Under the pieces are notes generated by a model, which saw only the letters and a program-made list of their open reading frames with translations, made no database searches and was not told the origin of the DNA. DNA of 15,728 bases from Agrocybe praecox (lineage: Eukaryota; Basidiomycota; Agaricomycetes; Agaricales; Agrocybaceae). Of this stretch, positions 1 through 7,931 are shown in pieces (within the stretch, counting starts at the first letter, position 1; each line of letters begins with the position of its first letter). The stretch lies in NCBI GenBank assembly GCA_964017145.1, contig CAXHKQ010000224.1, forward strand, positions 1 through 15,728, in the 5' to 3' direction. A program made the translations under genes and the position numbers.

Positions 1-297
1 AAATCATCTAATAATAAGTATAAAGTTAATCAGCAGAAATCTTATAAATTTATCAGAAACAATCCAATCCATCGATGTTTCTTTCTGTTAGTATATATTT
101 TTTTATACGCAGTGCTCTATAAACCAACATCATCTGCAATCACTAGAATGTTCTTCAAAAATGTATTCGGAAATCGACGGAATTCTTTTGAAACATTAGT
201 CTGGCTAAAATTCCATGATGCTGTCGAGACGTTTTAGACGTAATAGGTATCAAAAATGTGTTTTTTTCTCAAATATGTTGTAACTGATATTCCTTAC
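1..297 (-). other. Eph intron, 5' part (window edge)
   Basis: This AT-rich stretch is the start of the intron that follows the last kinase exon in the window. Its donor reads GTAAGG on the minus strand, at 297-292. The acceptor and the exons for the end of the kinase, the SAM domain and the C-terminal tail must lie at coordinates below 1. I see no coding frame, repeat or RNA in it. Confidence 0.8.
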
Positions 298-445
298 CCT
301 GATTCGACCAGTTCCAATACGGTCGCTCACCGTACGACATCACCTCCCACAGCACCACGCCATACGACCACACGTCCGACGCTGACGTGAACTTCCGGAA
401 CGCTATCGCCTCCGGTGCCGTCCAGCGTACCGGAATCTTGCCGCC
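298..445 (-). CDS. Eph: Eph receptor exon: kinase activation loop and C-lobe
   Basis: This 148-nt exon encodes 49 residues plus one base of the next codon. It opens with [19 protein letters not shown], the second half of the activation loop and the APE motif that anchors it. It continues with [20 protein letters not shown], the F-helix aspartate region that supports the C-lobe, and ends at NWSNQ. In other Eph receptors that sequence is followed by Asp-Val-Ile, which fits the phase-1 end G|GTAAGG. The acceptor is TTGCAG|GGC. The exon completes the substrate-binding side of a tyrosine kinase: RWTAPEA, with Trp-Thr-Ala after Arg, is the tyrosine-kinase form of this segment. The rest of the C-lobe is outside the window. 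No stop or frameshift is seen. Confidence 0.95.
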
Positions 446-877
446 CTGCAACACGACATAACACATACAATAAATTAGTACTTGTCGTCTCCTTATTGCC
501 AAATCAACCAACTATAAAATGGGCGGAAGACTTTGCTGCCGATTTTGTTTTTACATGAAGCGGATTTTTACTCGGGTGGAGTTTTTCGACATCATCAAGA
601 TATCTTTGGGTCAGAAACCAGACTTTAACGTTGAAAACCACCTTTTTACGTGCAAATGTTCTTTCATTTGTCTCGGCGCTATAAAATGAGGGGTGATCGT
701 ATTGTTCCAACTCGTCCAATTGTTGTTCTTGATTGTAACGGGATTTGTACAGCTGAGACAACCTTAGATTTGTCTTGATCGGAAGATCGACCGAATATAA
801 CTAGGAATCGATTGAATTAGGGACTTCAACATCAAATTTTATTGCAGTACAAAAATTAGAATGTGTCCAACACTCAC
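446..877 (-). other. Eph intron inside the activation loop
   Basis: This 432-bp phase-0 intron splits the activation loop directly after Thr-Thr-Arg. Its donor is AGG|GTGAGT at 877-872 and its acceptor is TTGCAG at 451-446. The only structure seen inside is a 98-codon minus-strand open frame between 507 and 800, listed separately. Confidence 0.88.
504..800 (-). pseudogene. Open frame, possibly a decayed mariner-family transposase fragment
   Basis: Ninety-eight codons stay open between TAG at 803-801 and TGA at 506-504. There is no ATG, so this is not an intact gene. The translation is not low complexity. It contains QYDHPSFYSAETNERTFARK, which loosely resembles the transposase stretch around the second catalytic aspartate (typically H-D-N-A-x-x-H-x-A followed by a Phe-Leu helix). 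Further on, RYLDDVEKL could match the Arg-Phe-x-x-x-Glu-Glu segment near the C-terminus. The Pro-Tyr-Ser-Pro-Asp-Leu block expected between them is absent, so an internal deletion would be needed. The resemblance is weak and judged by eye. It could equally be chance or another decayed gene. It lies wholly inside an Eph intron on the same strand. Confidence 0.3.
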
Positions 878-1344
878 CCTCGTCGTGTACGCATCGCTCG
901 CATTCTCGATCTCCCGCGACAGCCCAAAGTCCGCAATCTTGCACACCAGCTGCGCATTCACCAGCACATTCCTCGCCGCCAAATCGCGATGCACGTAGTT
1001 CATGTCGCTCAAATACGCCATCCCGCTGGCGATTCCGCGCAGCATTCCGATCAGCTGCAGCGTCTGGAACTTGCCGTCGTTGGCACGCAAAAAGGTGTCC
1101 AGACTGCCGTTCTCCATGTACTCGGTGATGATCATCACCGGATTCGAGCGCGTCACGACGCCCTGCAGATAGATCACGTTCGGATGGTCGAACTGGCCCA
1201 TTATCGAGGCCTCGGTGAGGAAGTCGCAGCGCGCCTTCTCGGAAGAGCCCGGCTTCAGGGTTTTGATGGCCACATCGATGTCCTGCACGAAGTTCGGCGG
1301 CACTTTGAGCCGGCCGCGGCAGACGTCGCCGAATTCGCCGCCAC
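878..1344 (-). CDS. Eph: Eph receptor exon: kinase N-lobe and catalytic loop
   Basis: This 467-nt exon carries two bases of a split Gly codon plus 155 codons. It holds the catalytic core of a tyrosine kinase. Elements in order: the glycine loop GGGEFGDV at its very start; the ATP-binding lysine in VAIKTLK; the C-helix glutamate in [17 protein letters not shown]; a threonine gatekeeper and hinge in [15 protein letters not shown]; the catalytic loop [10 protein letters not shown]; the metal-binding DFG in [11 protein letters not shown]; and the activation-loop tyrosine in ASDAYTTR. Every residue needed for activity that can be checked is present, so this is an active-type kinase, unlike the kinase-dead Eph members of vertebrates. 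The donor is AGG|GTGAGT. The acceptor, AAAACAG|GT, has a purine-rich tract before it and looks weak, but only this junction restores the glycine loop with the preceding exon. Confidence 0.97.
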
Positions 1345-2341
1345 CTGTTTTCGCCGCAATTAATCGCATTTAGTTTCATTTTTCGCGTGCGGCAAATCAA
1401 GCACTCCTAAAGGATGGTTATCTCAATGGGGGGCAAAAATCAAACCATCTGGACTTTGAGGGGGGGAGGCTCGAAGCGGAGCAGAGGCACACTGGTGGCC
1501 AATTTGTTGCGTATCAAATCCTAATATGCGTCTCGCTTCTCCACCAAATGCTACATGTACGAACGGAACACAAACACACAACAAAAACGGTTTGGATTCT
1601 AGTAGATATAGTAGATATTTCTTAGAGTTACACATATGGGGCCTATCGGACGACTGCAGACACAACAAACACCACTACACACAAACGAGAGTCGGAATGC
1701 TTGGAGAGAGTATATCATAGATGATGGGTATTTTTTGCGGATCGGGGAATGGTCAAGTCAAGTGCCCAACAGAGGAAAAATCGTCACACTTAACCGTGTT
1801 TCATTTGGTATCCTTTGCGGCCTGTCCGTTTCAAGAACGCAAAATACAAAAAAGCATGTGAATGAATAATATAGTACATATAGTTCGTGGTTTGGTGGAG
1901 AAAACGACACCATCGACACCTCCGCAATATACTGGCCCTACTACAGTTAAAGCACGAGTAAAAGAACATATATTTGTTATCAGGTGTACAAGGATCTGTA
2001 GGTGTATTTCGAATCGTGGTTAACCCTAAACCAACTGCTGGTGATTATTGTTAACCTCTTGAGTTACTCTGTTTAATAATTCCGTGTATAAGCATCCAAC
2101 AGGAAACCCCTTCCTTCTCTTCTTTCTTCACGTGATCATTTTTTATTATTTCACTTTATATGCTCAAGTTCACCATCATAATTTAAGTCGCAAAGTCAAG
2201 TAAAACTTTGATAACGGACAAGATCGTAAACAATTACTTTGGCGTTGTTAGTGCAATTGTGCAGTGAATGTTGAACGAATCGATTGTCAGTGGATTGGGA
2301 GAATCGACGACATCAAGGAATCTACAACAACAGGTGTTATT

Positions 2342-2500
2342 TAACAGCTGGGCTGGAAAATTCGTATCGTTTGATAGTAGGACACAACTTTCTGATAAAA
2401 TTATTTGTGAATAATCAACATTGTTCCATTGAAGGACGATATACAAAATTTGAGATCGATAGTACTTTTGGTTCGTTCGATATTTAAATTTGTTTTAAAA
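2342..2500 (-). mobile_element. Mariner 3'-end fragment (relic A)
   Basis: Read on the minus strand, this stretch matches two other places in the window, 3060-3152 and 14430-14555, both read on the plus strand. The shared order is a Phe-Asn-Gly-Thr-like coding end, then a tract near ATCAGAAAGTTGTGT, then ACGATACGAATTTTCCAGCC. In the 14.4-kb copy the same block directly follows a transposase C-terminal motif (Tyr-Tyr-Thr-Glu-Gly-Ile then Lys-Leu then Asp-Arg-Tyr). That identifies the block as the 3' end of a mariner family. Here only the last codons and the 3' untranslated part survive. It lies head-to-tail against relic B in the opposite orientation, giving an inverted repeat with 3114-3152. 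Confidence 0.6.
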
Positions 2501-2689
2501 AAATTACATTGCGAAGGAATTGGTATCGGCGTATTTTGAATCCTTGTAAAAGCACTGTTTTCTAATAGGACAAATTGCTGCCAAAGCCAAAACATGAACA
2601 GATTACATTATCTCGGATTCGAACCAGTCGAAAAAAATCGCTATTTTTTATTTTATTCCGTACTGGCCATTTGGTCACAAATGTTGATT

Positions 2690-3152
2690 CGCACTCTAGA
2701 CGCCCAAATGTTGCAATTACCGACGAAAACATTAAAAAAACCAACGCAATAATTTCAGAAGATAAAAAAGCACGGTTCATCGATATTGCTGATACCCTTG
2801 AGATATCAAAATAAATATTTGAAAATTTCTGAGAAATGTTCTTGTCATGCGAAAGTTTTCAGTAGAATGCCTGCCGCGCGAACTCAAAATCAACCAAATT
2901 CGAAGAAATTGAATTGCAGTCGCATTTACGGTATTATCCGAATTTGACCCTTAGTGAATATTTTATGTCTTCAGATCTGTAAAGAATGCTCTCTGTGTAT
3001 ATCCTTAGCACCGATGAAAAGGTTATTACAGAAAAAATACTTATTCTCAAGGCAAAATTGAAACTATGTTGATCATTCAAAAATAATGTCATCAAAAATG
3101 TGTGCTTTACTATTTACTACCGAACGATACGAATCTTCCAGCCCTACTGTTA
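2690..3152 (+). mobile_element. Degenerate mariner transposon (relic B), internally deleted
   Basis: The plus strand encodes a broken mariner transposase. RRPNVAITDENIKK begins at about 2701 and DKKARFIDIADTLEISK ends near 2811. Together they match the linker and second helix-turn-helix of the DNA-binding region, where families usually show G-R-P-x-x-x-T-x-E-N and then Arg-Glu-Ile-Ala-x-x-Leu-x-Ile-Ser-Lys. A frameshift follows and MRKFSVECLPREL continues the fold at about 2845. The sequence then jumps to YYPNLTLSEYF at about 2930, equivalent to the Pro-Tyr-Ser-Pro-Asp-Leu-Ala-Pro-Ser-Asp-Tyr block, with Glu where the third catalytic Asp belongs. STDEKVITE follows. The central domain with the first two catalytic aspartates is missing and several stops interrupt it, so it cannot encode active enzyme. 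The 3' end coincides with the block shared with relic A. Confidence 0.75.
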
Positions 3153-3475
3153 CACATCTGTGTAGTTTGTTATGATCATGTAAAAAAACAACGACGTATT
3201 GAGTTTCCAGTAGGTAAAGAGTTGATAATAAAAGTCAACATCATTCACCCCTCTTGTCGATGCAATCAAGTGGTAATCAGTCTAAATCAGTCAAAAATCA
3301 GCAGAAACACTAAATATTTTACAATTGGACACGATAAAAGCTTTTCCAAAAAAATCATAAATTGTCTACAAATATTAATTTAAAAAAATCAAATTTGCAT
3401 TGTCCCGCGTTATCTAAAATTCGCATCACATCCTTGTACACCCGATACAATTAACCCCACACCCAACCAACTCAC

Positions 3476-3604
3476 CGATGATCGCCTCGATCGTGATGTA
3501 ACTCGCGTCGATTTCGCGCGCAAACTCCCGGATCGCCTGATTGGGATCCTCGTACGTGTGCGGATCCACGTAGCTGCGACTCGTCCCGAACAGCGGCGTC
3601 GTCA
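3476..3604 (-). CDS. Eph: Eph receptor exon: juxtamembrane tyrosines and kinase start
   Basis: This 129-nt exon has phase 1 on both sides. It encodes [20 protein letters not shown], then [20 protein letters not shown] and the first residues of the glycine loop (Ile-Ile-Gly). The two juxtamembrane tyrosines, in SYVDP and HTYEDP, are the conserved Eph autophosphorylation sites. In this family they hold the unphosphorylated kinase inactive and, once phosphorylated, recruit SH2 proteins. [14 protein letters not shown] is the conserved lead-in to the kinase N-lobe. The acceptor is ACTTTCCAG|TG and the donor is ATCG|GTGAGT. Intact, and a very strong family match. Confidence 0.96.
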
Positions 3605-4002
3605 CTGGAAAGTTAACACGTTGTTGTTGTTCACGATGGTAGTAGTAGTGATCGAAGGCTGTGTTCGGGTGTGTGTGACGGACGGTTTTCGGGGGTGCGT
3701 GTATGTTGTCATGTGTGGTGTGTGTACGTGCGCAATTTTGAGCCACAACAACCAGAAACATGCCCAAAGCAGAAGACCGTCAAGGAAGCAGAAAATCATC
3801 ATCATCAAGCGTGCGAGAAATAAACGTGGAGAGATAGAAATAATAAATATGAAATATATTACAAGCATAATTTTAATACCCAAATTGCGAGAGCGAGAGA
3901 GAGATCGCAAATACACTAGAAGAAACCATAAATGACCAACAACCCAACGGTGCGAAAGAAAGAATACGAAAATAAACAGTGCTGTGTGTTGTGCAAGCAT
4001 AC
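3605..4002 (-). other. Eph intron with simple repeats
   Basis: This 398-bp phase-1 intron has a weak-looking donor (G|GTATGC at 4002-3997) and a good acceptor (TTTCCAG). It contains GT-rich sequence at about 3668-3735 and a GAGA tract at about 3889-3905. No gene is seen. Confidence 0.85.
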
Positions 4003-4050
4003 CGTTATTCTGGATAGTTTTGACAATCGGCGTCGTGTCCATGGCATGAA
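4003..4050 (-). CDS. Eph: Eph 48-nt juxtamembrane exon, possible cassette
   Basis: This small exon is exactly 16 codons long with phase 1 on both sides. It encodes VHAMDTTPIVKTIQNN when joined to its neighbours. Support comes from a strong acceptor (TTTTTATTGTAG|TT), a GT donor (G|GTATGC), an open frame continuous with both flanking exons, and its position between the Pro-Leu-Asp-Tyr-Ala-Ser-Asn-Glu and Thr-Thr-Pro-Leu-Phe-Gly segments of the juxtamembrane region. Because inclusion and skipping both keep the frame, it could be alternatively spliced, adding 16 residues just N-terminal to the regulatory tyrosines. This is inference; no transcript evidence is available here. The donor departs from the consensus at the fourth base, which would suit a regulated exon. 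The next exon repeats the Thr-Thr-Pro motif, a possible sign of ancestral exon duplication. Confidence 0.78.
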
Positions 4051-4682
4051 CTACAATAAAAAGAAACGAAAGAAAAACAAACAGAACAAAAGGTGTCACA
4101 TAACATAATACTAGTAAAGTAGCAGCAGCACTTATGGCAGTCGCGCGCGCAAACAACCGAACTTGCACACGTCTACGAGTGGTGGAATTCGGCCGAAAGG
4201 TAGGTGTGTGTGTGTGTGTTTTTTGTGGTTCTTGGTGTGTTTGGGGGTGGGTTGGGGGCGGATTGTTCGGAGGAAACCGCAAACAGAATGCACACACTTA
4301 CTATAGGTGACAACAAGTCCTGCACGGATTCGCCGGATTTGGAATTGGTTGGTTGGTTGGTTGGTTTCCGAGGAACGTGGGGTGGAACGGGTTAATTTGA
4401 TGTTGTCGATATAAGTAGTACACACACGATATTTATTTTATCGAACATTTTGATGAGTGTGTGTGTGTTTGTGTGTGGAGAGAGAGCAAAAAGTTTATCT
4501 GTGTGATGTGAGAGCGATTCTGAATGCAATATGCAATTATTACAGTACGATACGAAATTATGGCTAGCACACTAAACAATATTCGATACTTTACTCTAGA
4601 TCGCATTATGCATATTTTAGATGTTGGAGCGTCTCTCTCTCTCTCTTCCGCTCAATTACGGTGTGTTGTGTCGGACACTTAC
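4051..4682 (-). other. Eph intron rich in simple repeats
   Basis: This 632-bp phase-1 intron runs from donor GTAAGT at 4682-4677 to acceptor TTGTAG. Repeats seen are (GT) at 4204-4219, (TTGG) at about 4345-4365, (GT) at about 4455-4475 and (TC) at 4631-4646. Open frames in it are short and repeat-driven. No gene is supported. Confidence 0.87.
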
Positions 4683-4787
4683 CTTCATTGCTGGCATAGT
4701 CCAGGGGCAGCGGCAAATGGTTGTTGGTCTTCTTGTCCAGGTCATCTTGGTTCTTCGAGCGGAAGAAAATCACAGTCGCCACAATCA
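4683..4787 (-). CDS. Eph: Eph receptor exon: end of transmembrane helix, juxtamembrane
   Basis: This 105-nt exon has phase 1 on both sides. Its first residues, VIVATVIFF, complete the transmembrane helix begun in the preceding exon. RSKNQDDLDKK supplies the basic stop-transfer residues on the cytoplasmic side, and LPLPLDYASNE leads into the juxtamembrane region. The acceptor is ATTTCACAG|TG and the donor GAAG|GTAAGT. The charge pattern (hydrophobic run, then Arg and Lys) sets the topology expected of a type I receptor. Intact. Confidence 0.94.
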
Positions 4788-4862
4788 CTGTGAAATGCCG
4801 ACGCGGATTTGTTCGGGATTAGTAAAGGACATGTGCATGCGAGCATGGTTGAGTGGACTTAC
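4788..4862 (-). other. 75-bp intron within the transmembrane coding region
   Basis: This is the shortest intron in the gene. Its donor is GTAAGT at 4862-4857 and its acceptor TTTCACAG. A good branch-point match, TTTACTAATCC, lies about 30 nt before the acceptor. It separates the two halves of the membrane helix. Confidence 0.9.
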
Positions 4863-4934
4863 CCAACACGAGTACGAAGACGACGGCAACGGTTGCGCCT
4901 GCCACGATTCGCATCTGTACGGAGTCGTCGTAGA
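4863..4934 (-). CDS. Eph: Eph receptor exon: start of transmembrane helix
   Basis: This 72-nt exon has phase 1 on both sides. It encodes YDDSVQMRIVAGATVAVVF and then VLVL: a short acidic extracellular stalk after the second fibronectin III repeat, then the first two-thirds of the membrane helix. The small-residue pattern Ala-Gly-Ala-Thr-Val-Ala could pack helix against helix in receptor dimers, as in other Eph members (inference). The acceptor is TTTTTCCACCCAG|TC and the donor TTGG|GTAAGT, both strong. No Met start is needed because the frame continues from 6338. Confidence 0.93.
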
Positions 4935-4983
4935 CTGGGTGGAAAAATAGAACACAATAAACATCATTAGAAATGCAACTATA

Positions 4984-5013
4984 ACACGTGGGTAATTAAG
5001 TCTCCAGTCTGAC
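4984..5013 (+). repeat. Mariner terminal inverted repeat, left (transposase 3' side)
   Basis: Thirty bases, outer end at 4984 next to TA. They match the sequence at 15699-15728 at 28 of 30 positions in the same orientation, and 5591-5620 in inverted orientation. Confidence 0.9.
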
Positions 5014-5590
5014 ACAGAAGGAACAACATTTTTGATGAAAACTGTTCAAATTCTTCTACATTGATTCATTACATCCCGATAGCCTTAAATCAACGGTCCT
5101 GCAACATCTTGATCCCCTTGGAAATGTATTCGACGCTAACCCTTGCAAAACGCCCTTTTTCTCGATTTCGACTTCCTTATTCGAATGGAGTATTTTTGTC
5201 TGGATCATTTTTTTTTTCATCTTGTTCGATTGTGCGTTTTAGCGGCAGTCATTGCGCAAAGAGTTTTTTTATGCCGAAAAACTTGAGCACGATACGTAAA
5301 AATGTTTTTTCCTATATGTTTAGAGTACCAGCAATGTCGGACAACCTCGTTTTTTACTTTCGAAAAAATTTAGTCGACTTTGTCACGTTTTTGTCGATAA
5401 CTGTCACATGTTCGCGTATATTGCGCACATCGCAAGGATGCCCAAAAGGTCGATACAGATATATATATTTGAGAGGACAGATTTTATTTCAGCTAGGAAA
5501 GAACCCGTGGAACAATTTCTTATGGCTGGCTCAAAAACAACTATGATCAATAATACCTTTTGTCTTTAACAAAAATGTTGTTCCTTATGT

Positions 5591-5620
5591 GTCCGACCAC
5601 AGACATAATGGCCCACGTGT
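5591..5620 (-). repeat. Mariner terminal inverted repeat, right (transposase 5' side)
   Basis: This is the inverted partner of 4984-5013, with its outer end at 5620 followed by TA. It is more diverged than the left copy but keeps the outer ACACGTGGG exactly. Confidence 0.85.
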
Positions 5621-6337
5621 TACAAATGTTCGTTGCTTGAATATGCCAAATATCTAGTGAAAATCCATAGTTAACAATGCTTTGTGAGTTTAACGCGTGG
5701 AACAGACCTGCCGATTTACTTTATTCTAATATCTGGTTGAAAATTATGCTTGTGTTAGCCTAGAAAAAATAAACCGTAACTGCCCATTTTCTTGTGATAT
5801 TTTTTATCTAATTGGACTCTCAATATCGTAAAACTAGAGCTATGATAAATGTTCAAATTTTATTTTTGTCTTGTTTTGGACATCAAGAAATCATTGATTC
5901 GATGTTTAGAAAATGCATATTGACGTTCTTAAAAAGGCTGAATTTTAGAAACGCAATTCATCACCATGAAATTAGTCGGAAAAAAATTAATTAAATATGT
6001 ATTGTTTGTAGGATAGCGCAATCTGTCGATAAATGCAAGGTTCGTATAAAAAAATCAATTCGGGCCTCTGTTAAAAACTATTGAAATAAAATATCGACTG
6101 GCAGTATCTTGAAATGTCTTTCTAGAAAATGTAGTGCGAATCAATGCCTTCAATTTATAGAACATCATTTCAACTCAACATAATTCATGAACATGTTTTG
6201 ACCAGGTTGGCAATCGAGTACAGCAAATACACTCTGTTCAAGAAAAAGACCAGCCAAGAACCGAGATATGAAACTCTTTATCAGCAAAATTCAAACTTTT
6301 GAATACCAGGAAAACAAAACAAAAACCGAACACTCAC

Positions 6338-7931
6338 CCGGACTAACCGACTGCAACGTTTGCCCGTACACGATATTGCTATACGATCCCCAGCCGCTCA
6401 GCGTCTTACACCGCACCTGAAACCCATACTCCGTATTCTCTCCCAACCCATCCACATGCGCCTTCGGCTCCTTCGTGCTCAGCGTCGTCTTATTGGCCGC
6501 ATCCAACTCGGCCTTCGGGAACCAGCGCACCTCGTAAAAATCAATCGGCGCCTCCATATGCACCGGTCGATCCCACGCCAAATCCACCTCCTTACTCGTC
6601 ACCGTCACAATCCGCACATTGAACACGGCCGACTGGATGGCCGATTCCGTGGTGAACGTCAGCTCAGCGTATTCGGTTTTGATCGCCGGCTGAGCGGAGG
6701 AATCTGCAGCCGAATCAGAGGAAGTCGACGGTGCCGAAGCCGCCCCCTCCGCCTCCCCCGTCTCATTCGCCCACGGCGCCCGCAAATACGACACCCCATT
6801 CAGCGAGTGCACCTGCACCGTGTACGTCGTCACCGGCTCCAGATTCGTCAGCGTCAGCTTCGTATCATTGAACGTATCCCCAGTCGGATTCAGCACCACA
6901 TTCGCCGAACACGCAGCACAGCGCACCCGGAACACCACATCACTGCGGTACTTTTGCTGCTGATCGTCGATGCTCGACGGAGTCGTTGCAGCTCCGGCGG
7001 ATCCGCCGGCCGCCACAGCGCCCGGCTGCAGTGGAGCCATCCACGACAGAATCGCACTGGTCTGATCCATGAACAGCAGGGTCAGATTCGCAGGCGGCCC
7101 CGGAGGCCGATAGCACGGCATATGCCGGCCATCCCTGGGATGCCTATAGAATCCCTCCTTGCAAGCACAGAAGGCGGCTCCTTTCAGCGGAGCCGCCGAA
7201 TTCGGCGGACATGCGGTGCACTTTTGCACCTCAGCCGATCGGAAAGTCCCTGCTGCGCAGACCGTGCAGGTTTGACGCTCCACATCCGGCTCGAAGCCGA
7301 CCTTACATCGACAGCCCCCCGTCAGAATGGTCCACTTGCCGTCGCCCTTGCACAGGTAGGTGGGCGGTTCGGCCGGAGCTTCGGCATTCGGAACACAAAC
7401 GCCGGTCTGTTGCTCGATGATGGTCACCTCTCGGCCGGTTGGCGTCTCGTTGAAGTGAGCGAAATTCTCGGTGACCGCCGGGCAGGTGATGTAGTATACC
7501 TTGACGGCCAGCACGCTGATGCAGGCTCCTTGGTCGCGGAACGCAAAGTAGACGCCTTTCTTGGTGACCGCAATGGATTTCACTTCGGAATTGATGTCCA
7601 CATCGGAGTTCTGGTTGAAGCGTCCCTCGCCGGCGGCGATGCGGGCGATCAGCTTGTAGGACTCCGGTTGCCATGGCGGAGGTTCGCGGGTGGCGGCGTC
7701 GAACTCGTAGAACAGGAGGCTGAAGGTCTCCTTGCAGGAGAGCGCGTTGCCGGGGAAGAGCGAGCAGTCGCGGATGGTGAATTGGATTTCGATGTAGAGT
7801 CGGTTGGCGGGACCGCGATCGATGAACGGCGACCAGAGCCAGTTGTTGACGTTGTGGTAGGCGACGTCGCAGACGACGTAGGAGCGCCAGTTGATGCCCT
7901 TGCCGAAGTTGGTGAAGGATTCTTCGACCCA
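6338..7931 (-). CDS. Eph: Eph receptor exon: ephrin-binding, Cys-rich and two FN3 domains
   Basis: This large 1594-nt exon (531 codons plus one base) encodes almost the whole ectodomain. Residues 1-150 are most of the ephrin-binding jelly roll: WVEESFTNFGKGINWRSYVV, NNWLWSPFIDRG, IQFTIRDCSLFPG, CKETFSLLFYEFD, GVYFAFRDQGACISVL. Residues of about 175-285 are the sushi and EGF-like cysteine-rich part, with regularly spaced Cys (GGCRCKVGFEP, ACPPNS, GRHMPCYRPP). The first fibronectin III repeat begins at NLTLLFMDQTSAILSW and the second near FNVRIVTVTSKEVDLAW, ending at SGWGSYSN. Potential N-glycosylation sites are FNET, ANLT, FNDT, WANET and ANKT. Two Ala/Ser/Gly-rich insertions lie in and after the first repeat. 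The acceptor is ACACCCAG|TGG (phase 0) and the donor CCGG|GTGAGT (phase 1). Third codon positions are GC-rich, unlike the introns. Confidence 0.97.

Larger units (their letters stand above)
1345..3475 (-). other. Eph intron carrying two mariner relics
   Basis: This 2131-bp phase-1 intron runs from GTGAGT at 3475-3470 to the AG at 1346-1345. The part from about 2342 to 3152 is transposon-derived (see those entries). The part from 1345 to about 1970 has no recognisable gene; short open frames there have no conserved motif. An isolated sequence at 1980-1993 resembles a Mos1-type mariner end. The stretch 3153-3475 is AT-rich with nothing recognised. Confidence 0.85.
4984..5620 (-). mobile_element. 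Internally deleted mariner transposon with both inverted repeats
   Basis: The two ends are inverted copies. The left end begins ACACGTGGGTAATTAAGTCT. The right end, read on the minus strand, begins ACACGTGGGCCATTATGTCT. About 25 of 32 positions agree, and both ends are flanked by TA (4982-4983 and 5621-5622), the mariner target duplication. The body read on the minus strand keeps a helix-turn-helix fragment (KTRLSDIAGTLNI), then VLKFFGIKKLFAQ, then jumps to the C-terminus EYISKGIKMLQDR just inside the left repeat. The conserved Trp of the C-terminal Arg-Trp is a TGA stop. The central catalytic domain is deleted, leaving 637 bp against about 1.3 kb for full-length mariners. The end sequence resembles irritans-subfamily (Himar1-like) ends as I recall them. 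Non-autonomous and long inactive. Confidence 0.88.
4935..6337 (-). other. Eph intron carrying a deleted mariner element
   Basis: This 1403-bp phase-1 intron runs from donor GTGAGT at 6337-6332 to acceptor CACCCAG. The 4984-5620 part is a mariner derivative, listed separately. The remaining AT-rich sequence, 5623-6330, shows no gene, long repeat or RNA. Confidence 0.87.

Noticed and set aside
863..1363. 166-codon plus-strand frame and the 199-codon minus-strand frame over the kinase exon
   Set aside because: Both are shadows of the kinase frame. The frame that carries VAIK, HRD and DFG is the one annotated.
3602..4297. 231-codon minus-strand frame spanning the 48-nt exon
   Set aside because: It reads through introns with repeat-driven His-Thr sequence. 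The 48-nt exon with its splice sites explains the coding signal.
5061..5546. 161-codon plus-strand open frame
   Set aside because: It is antisense to the deleted mariner transposase at 4984-5620, which explains its length.
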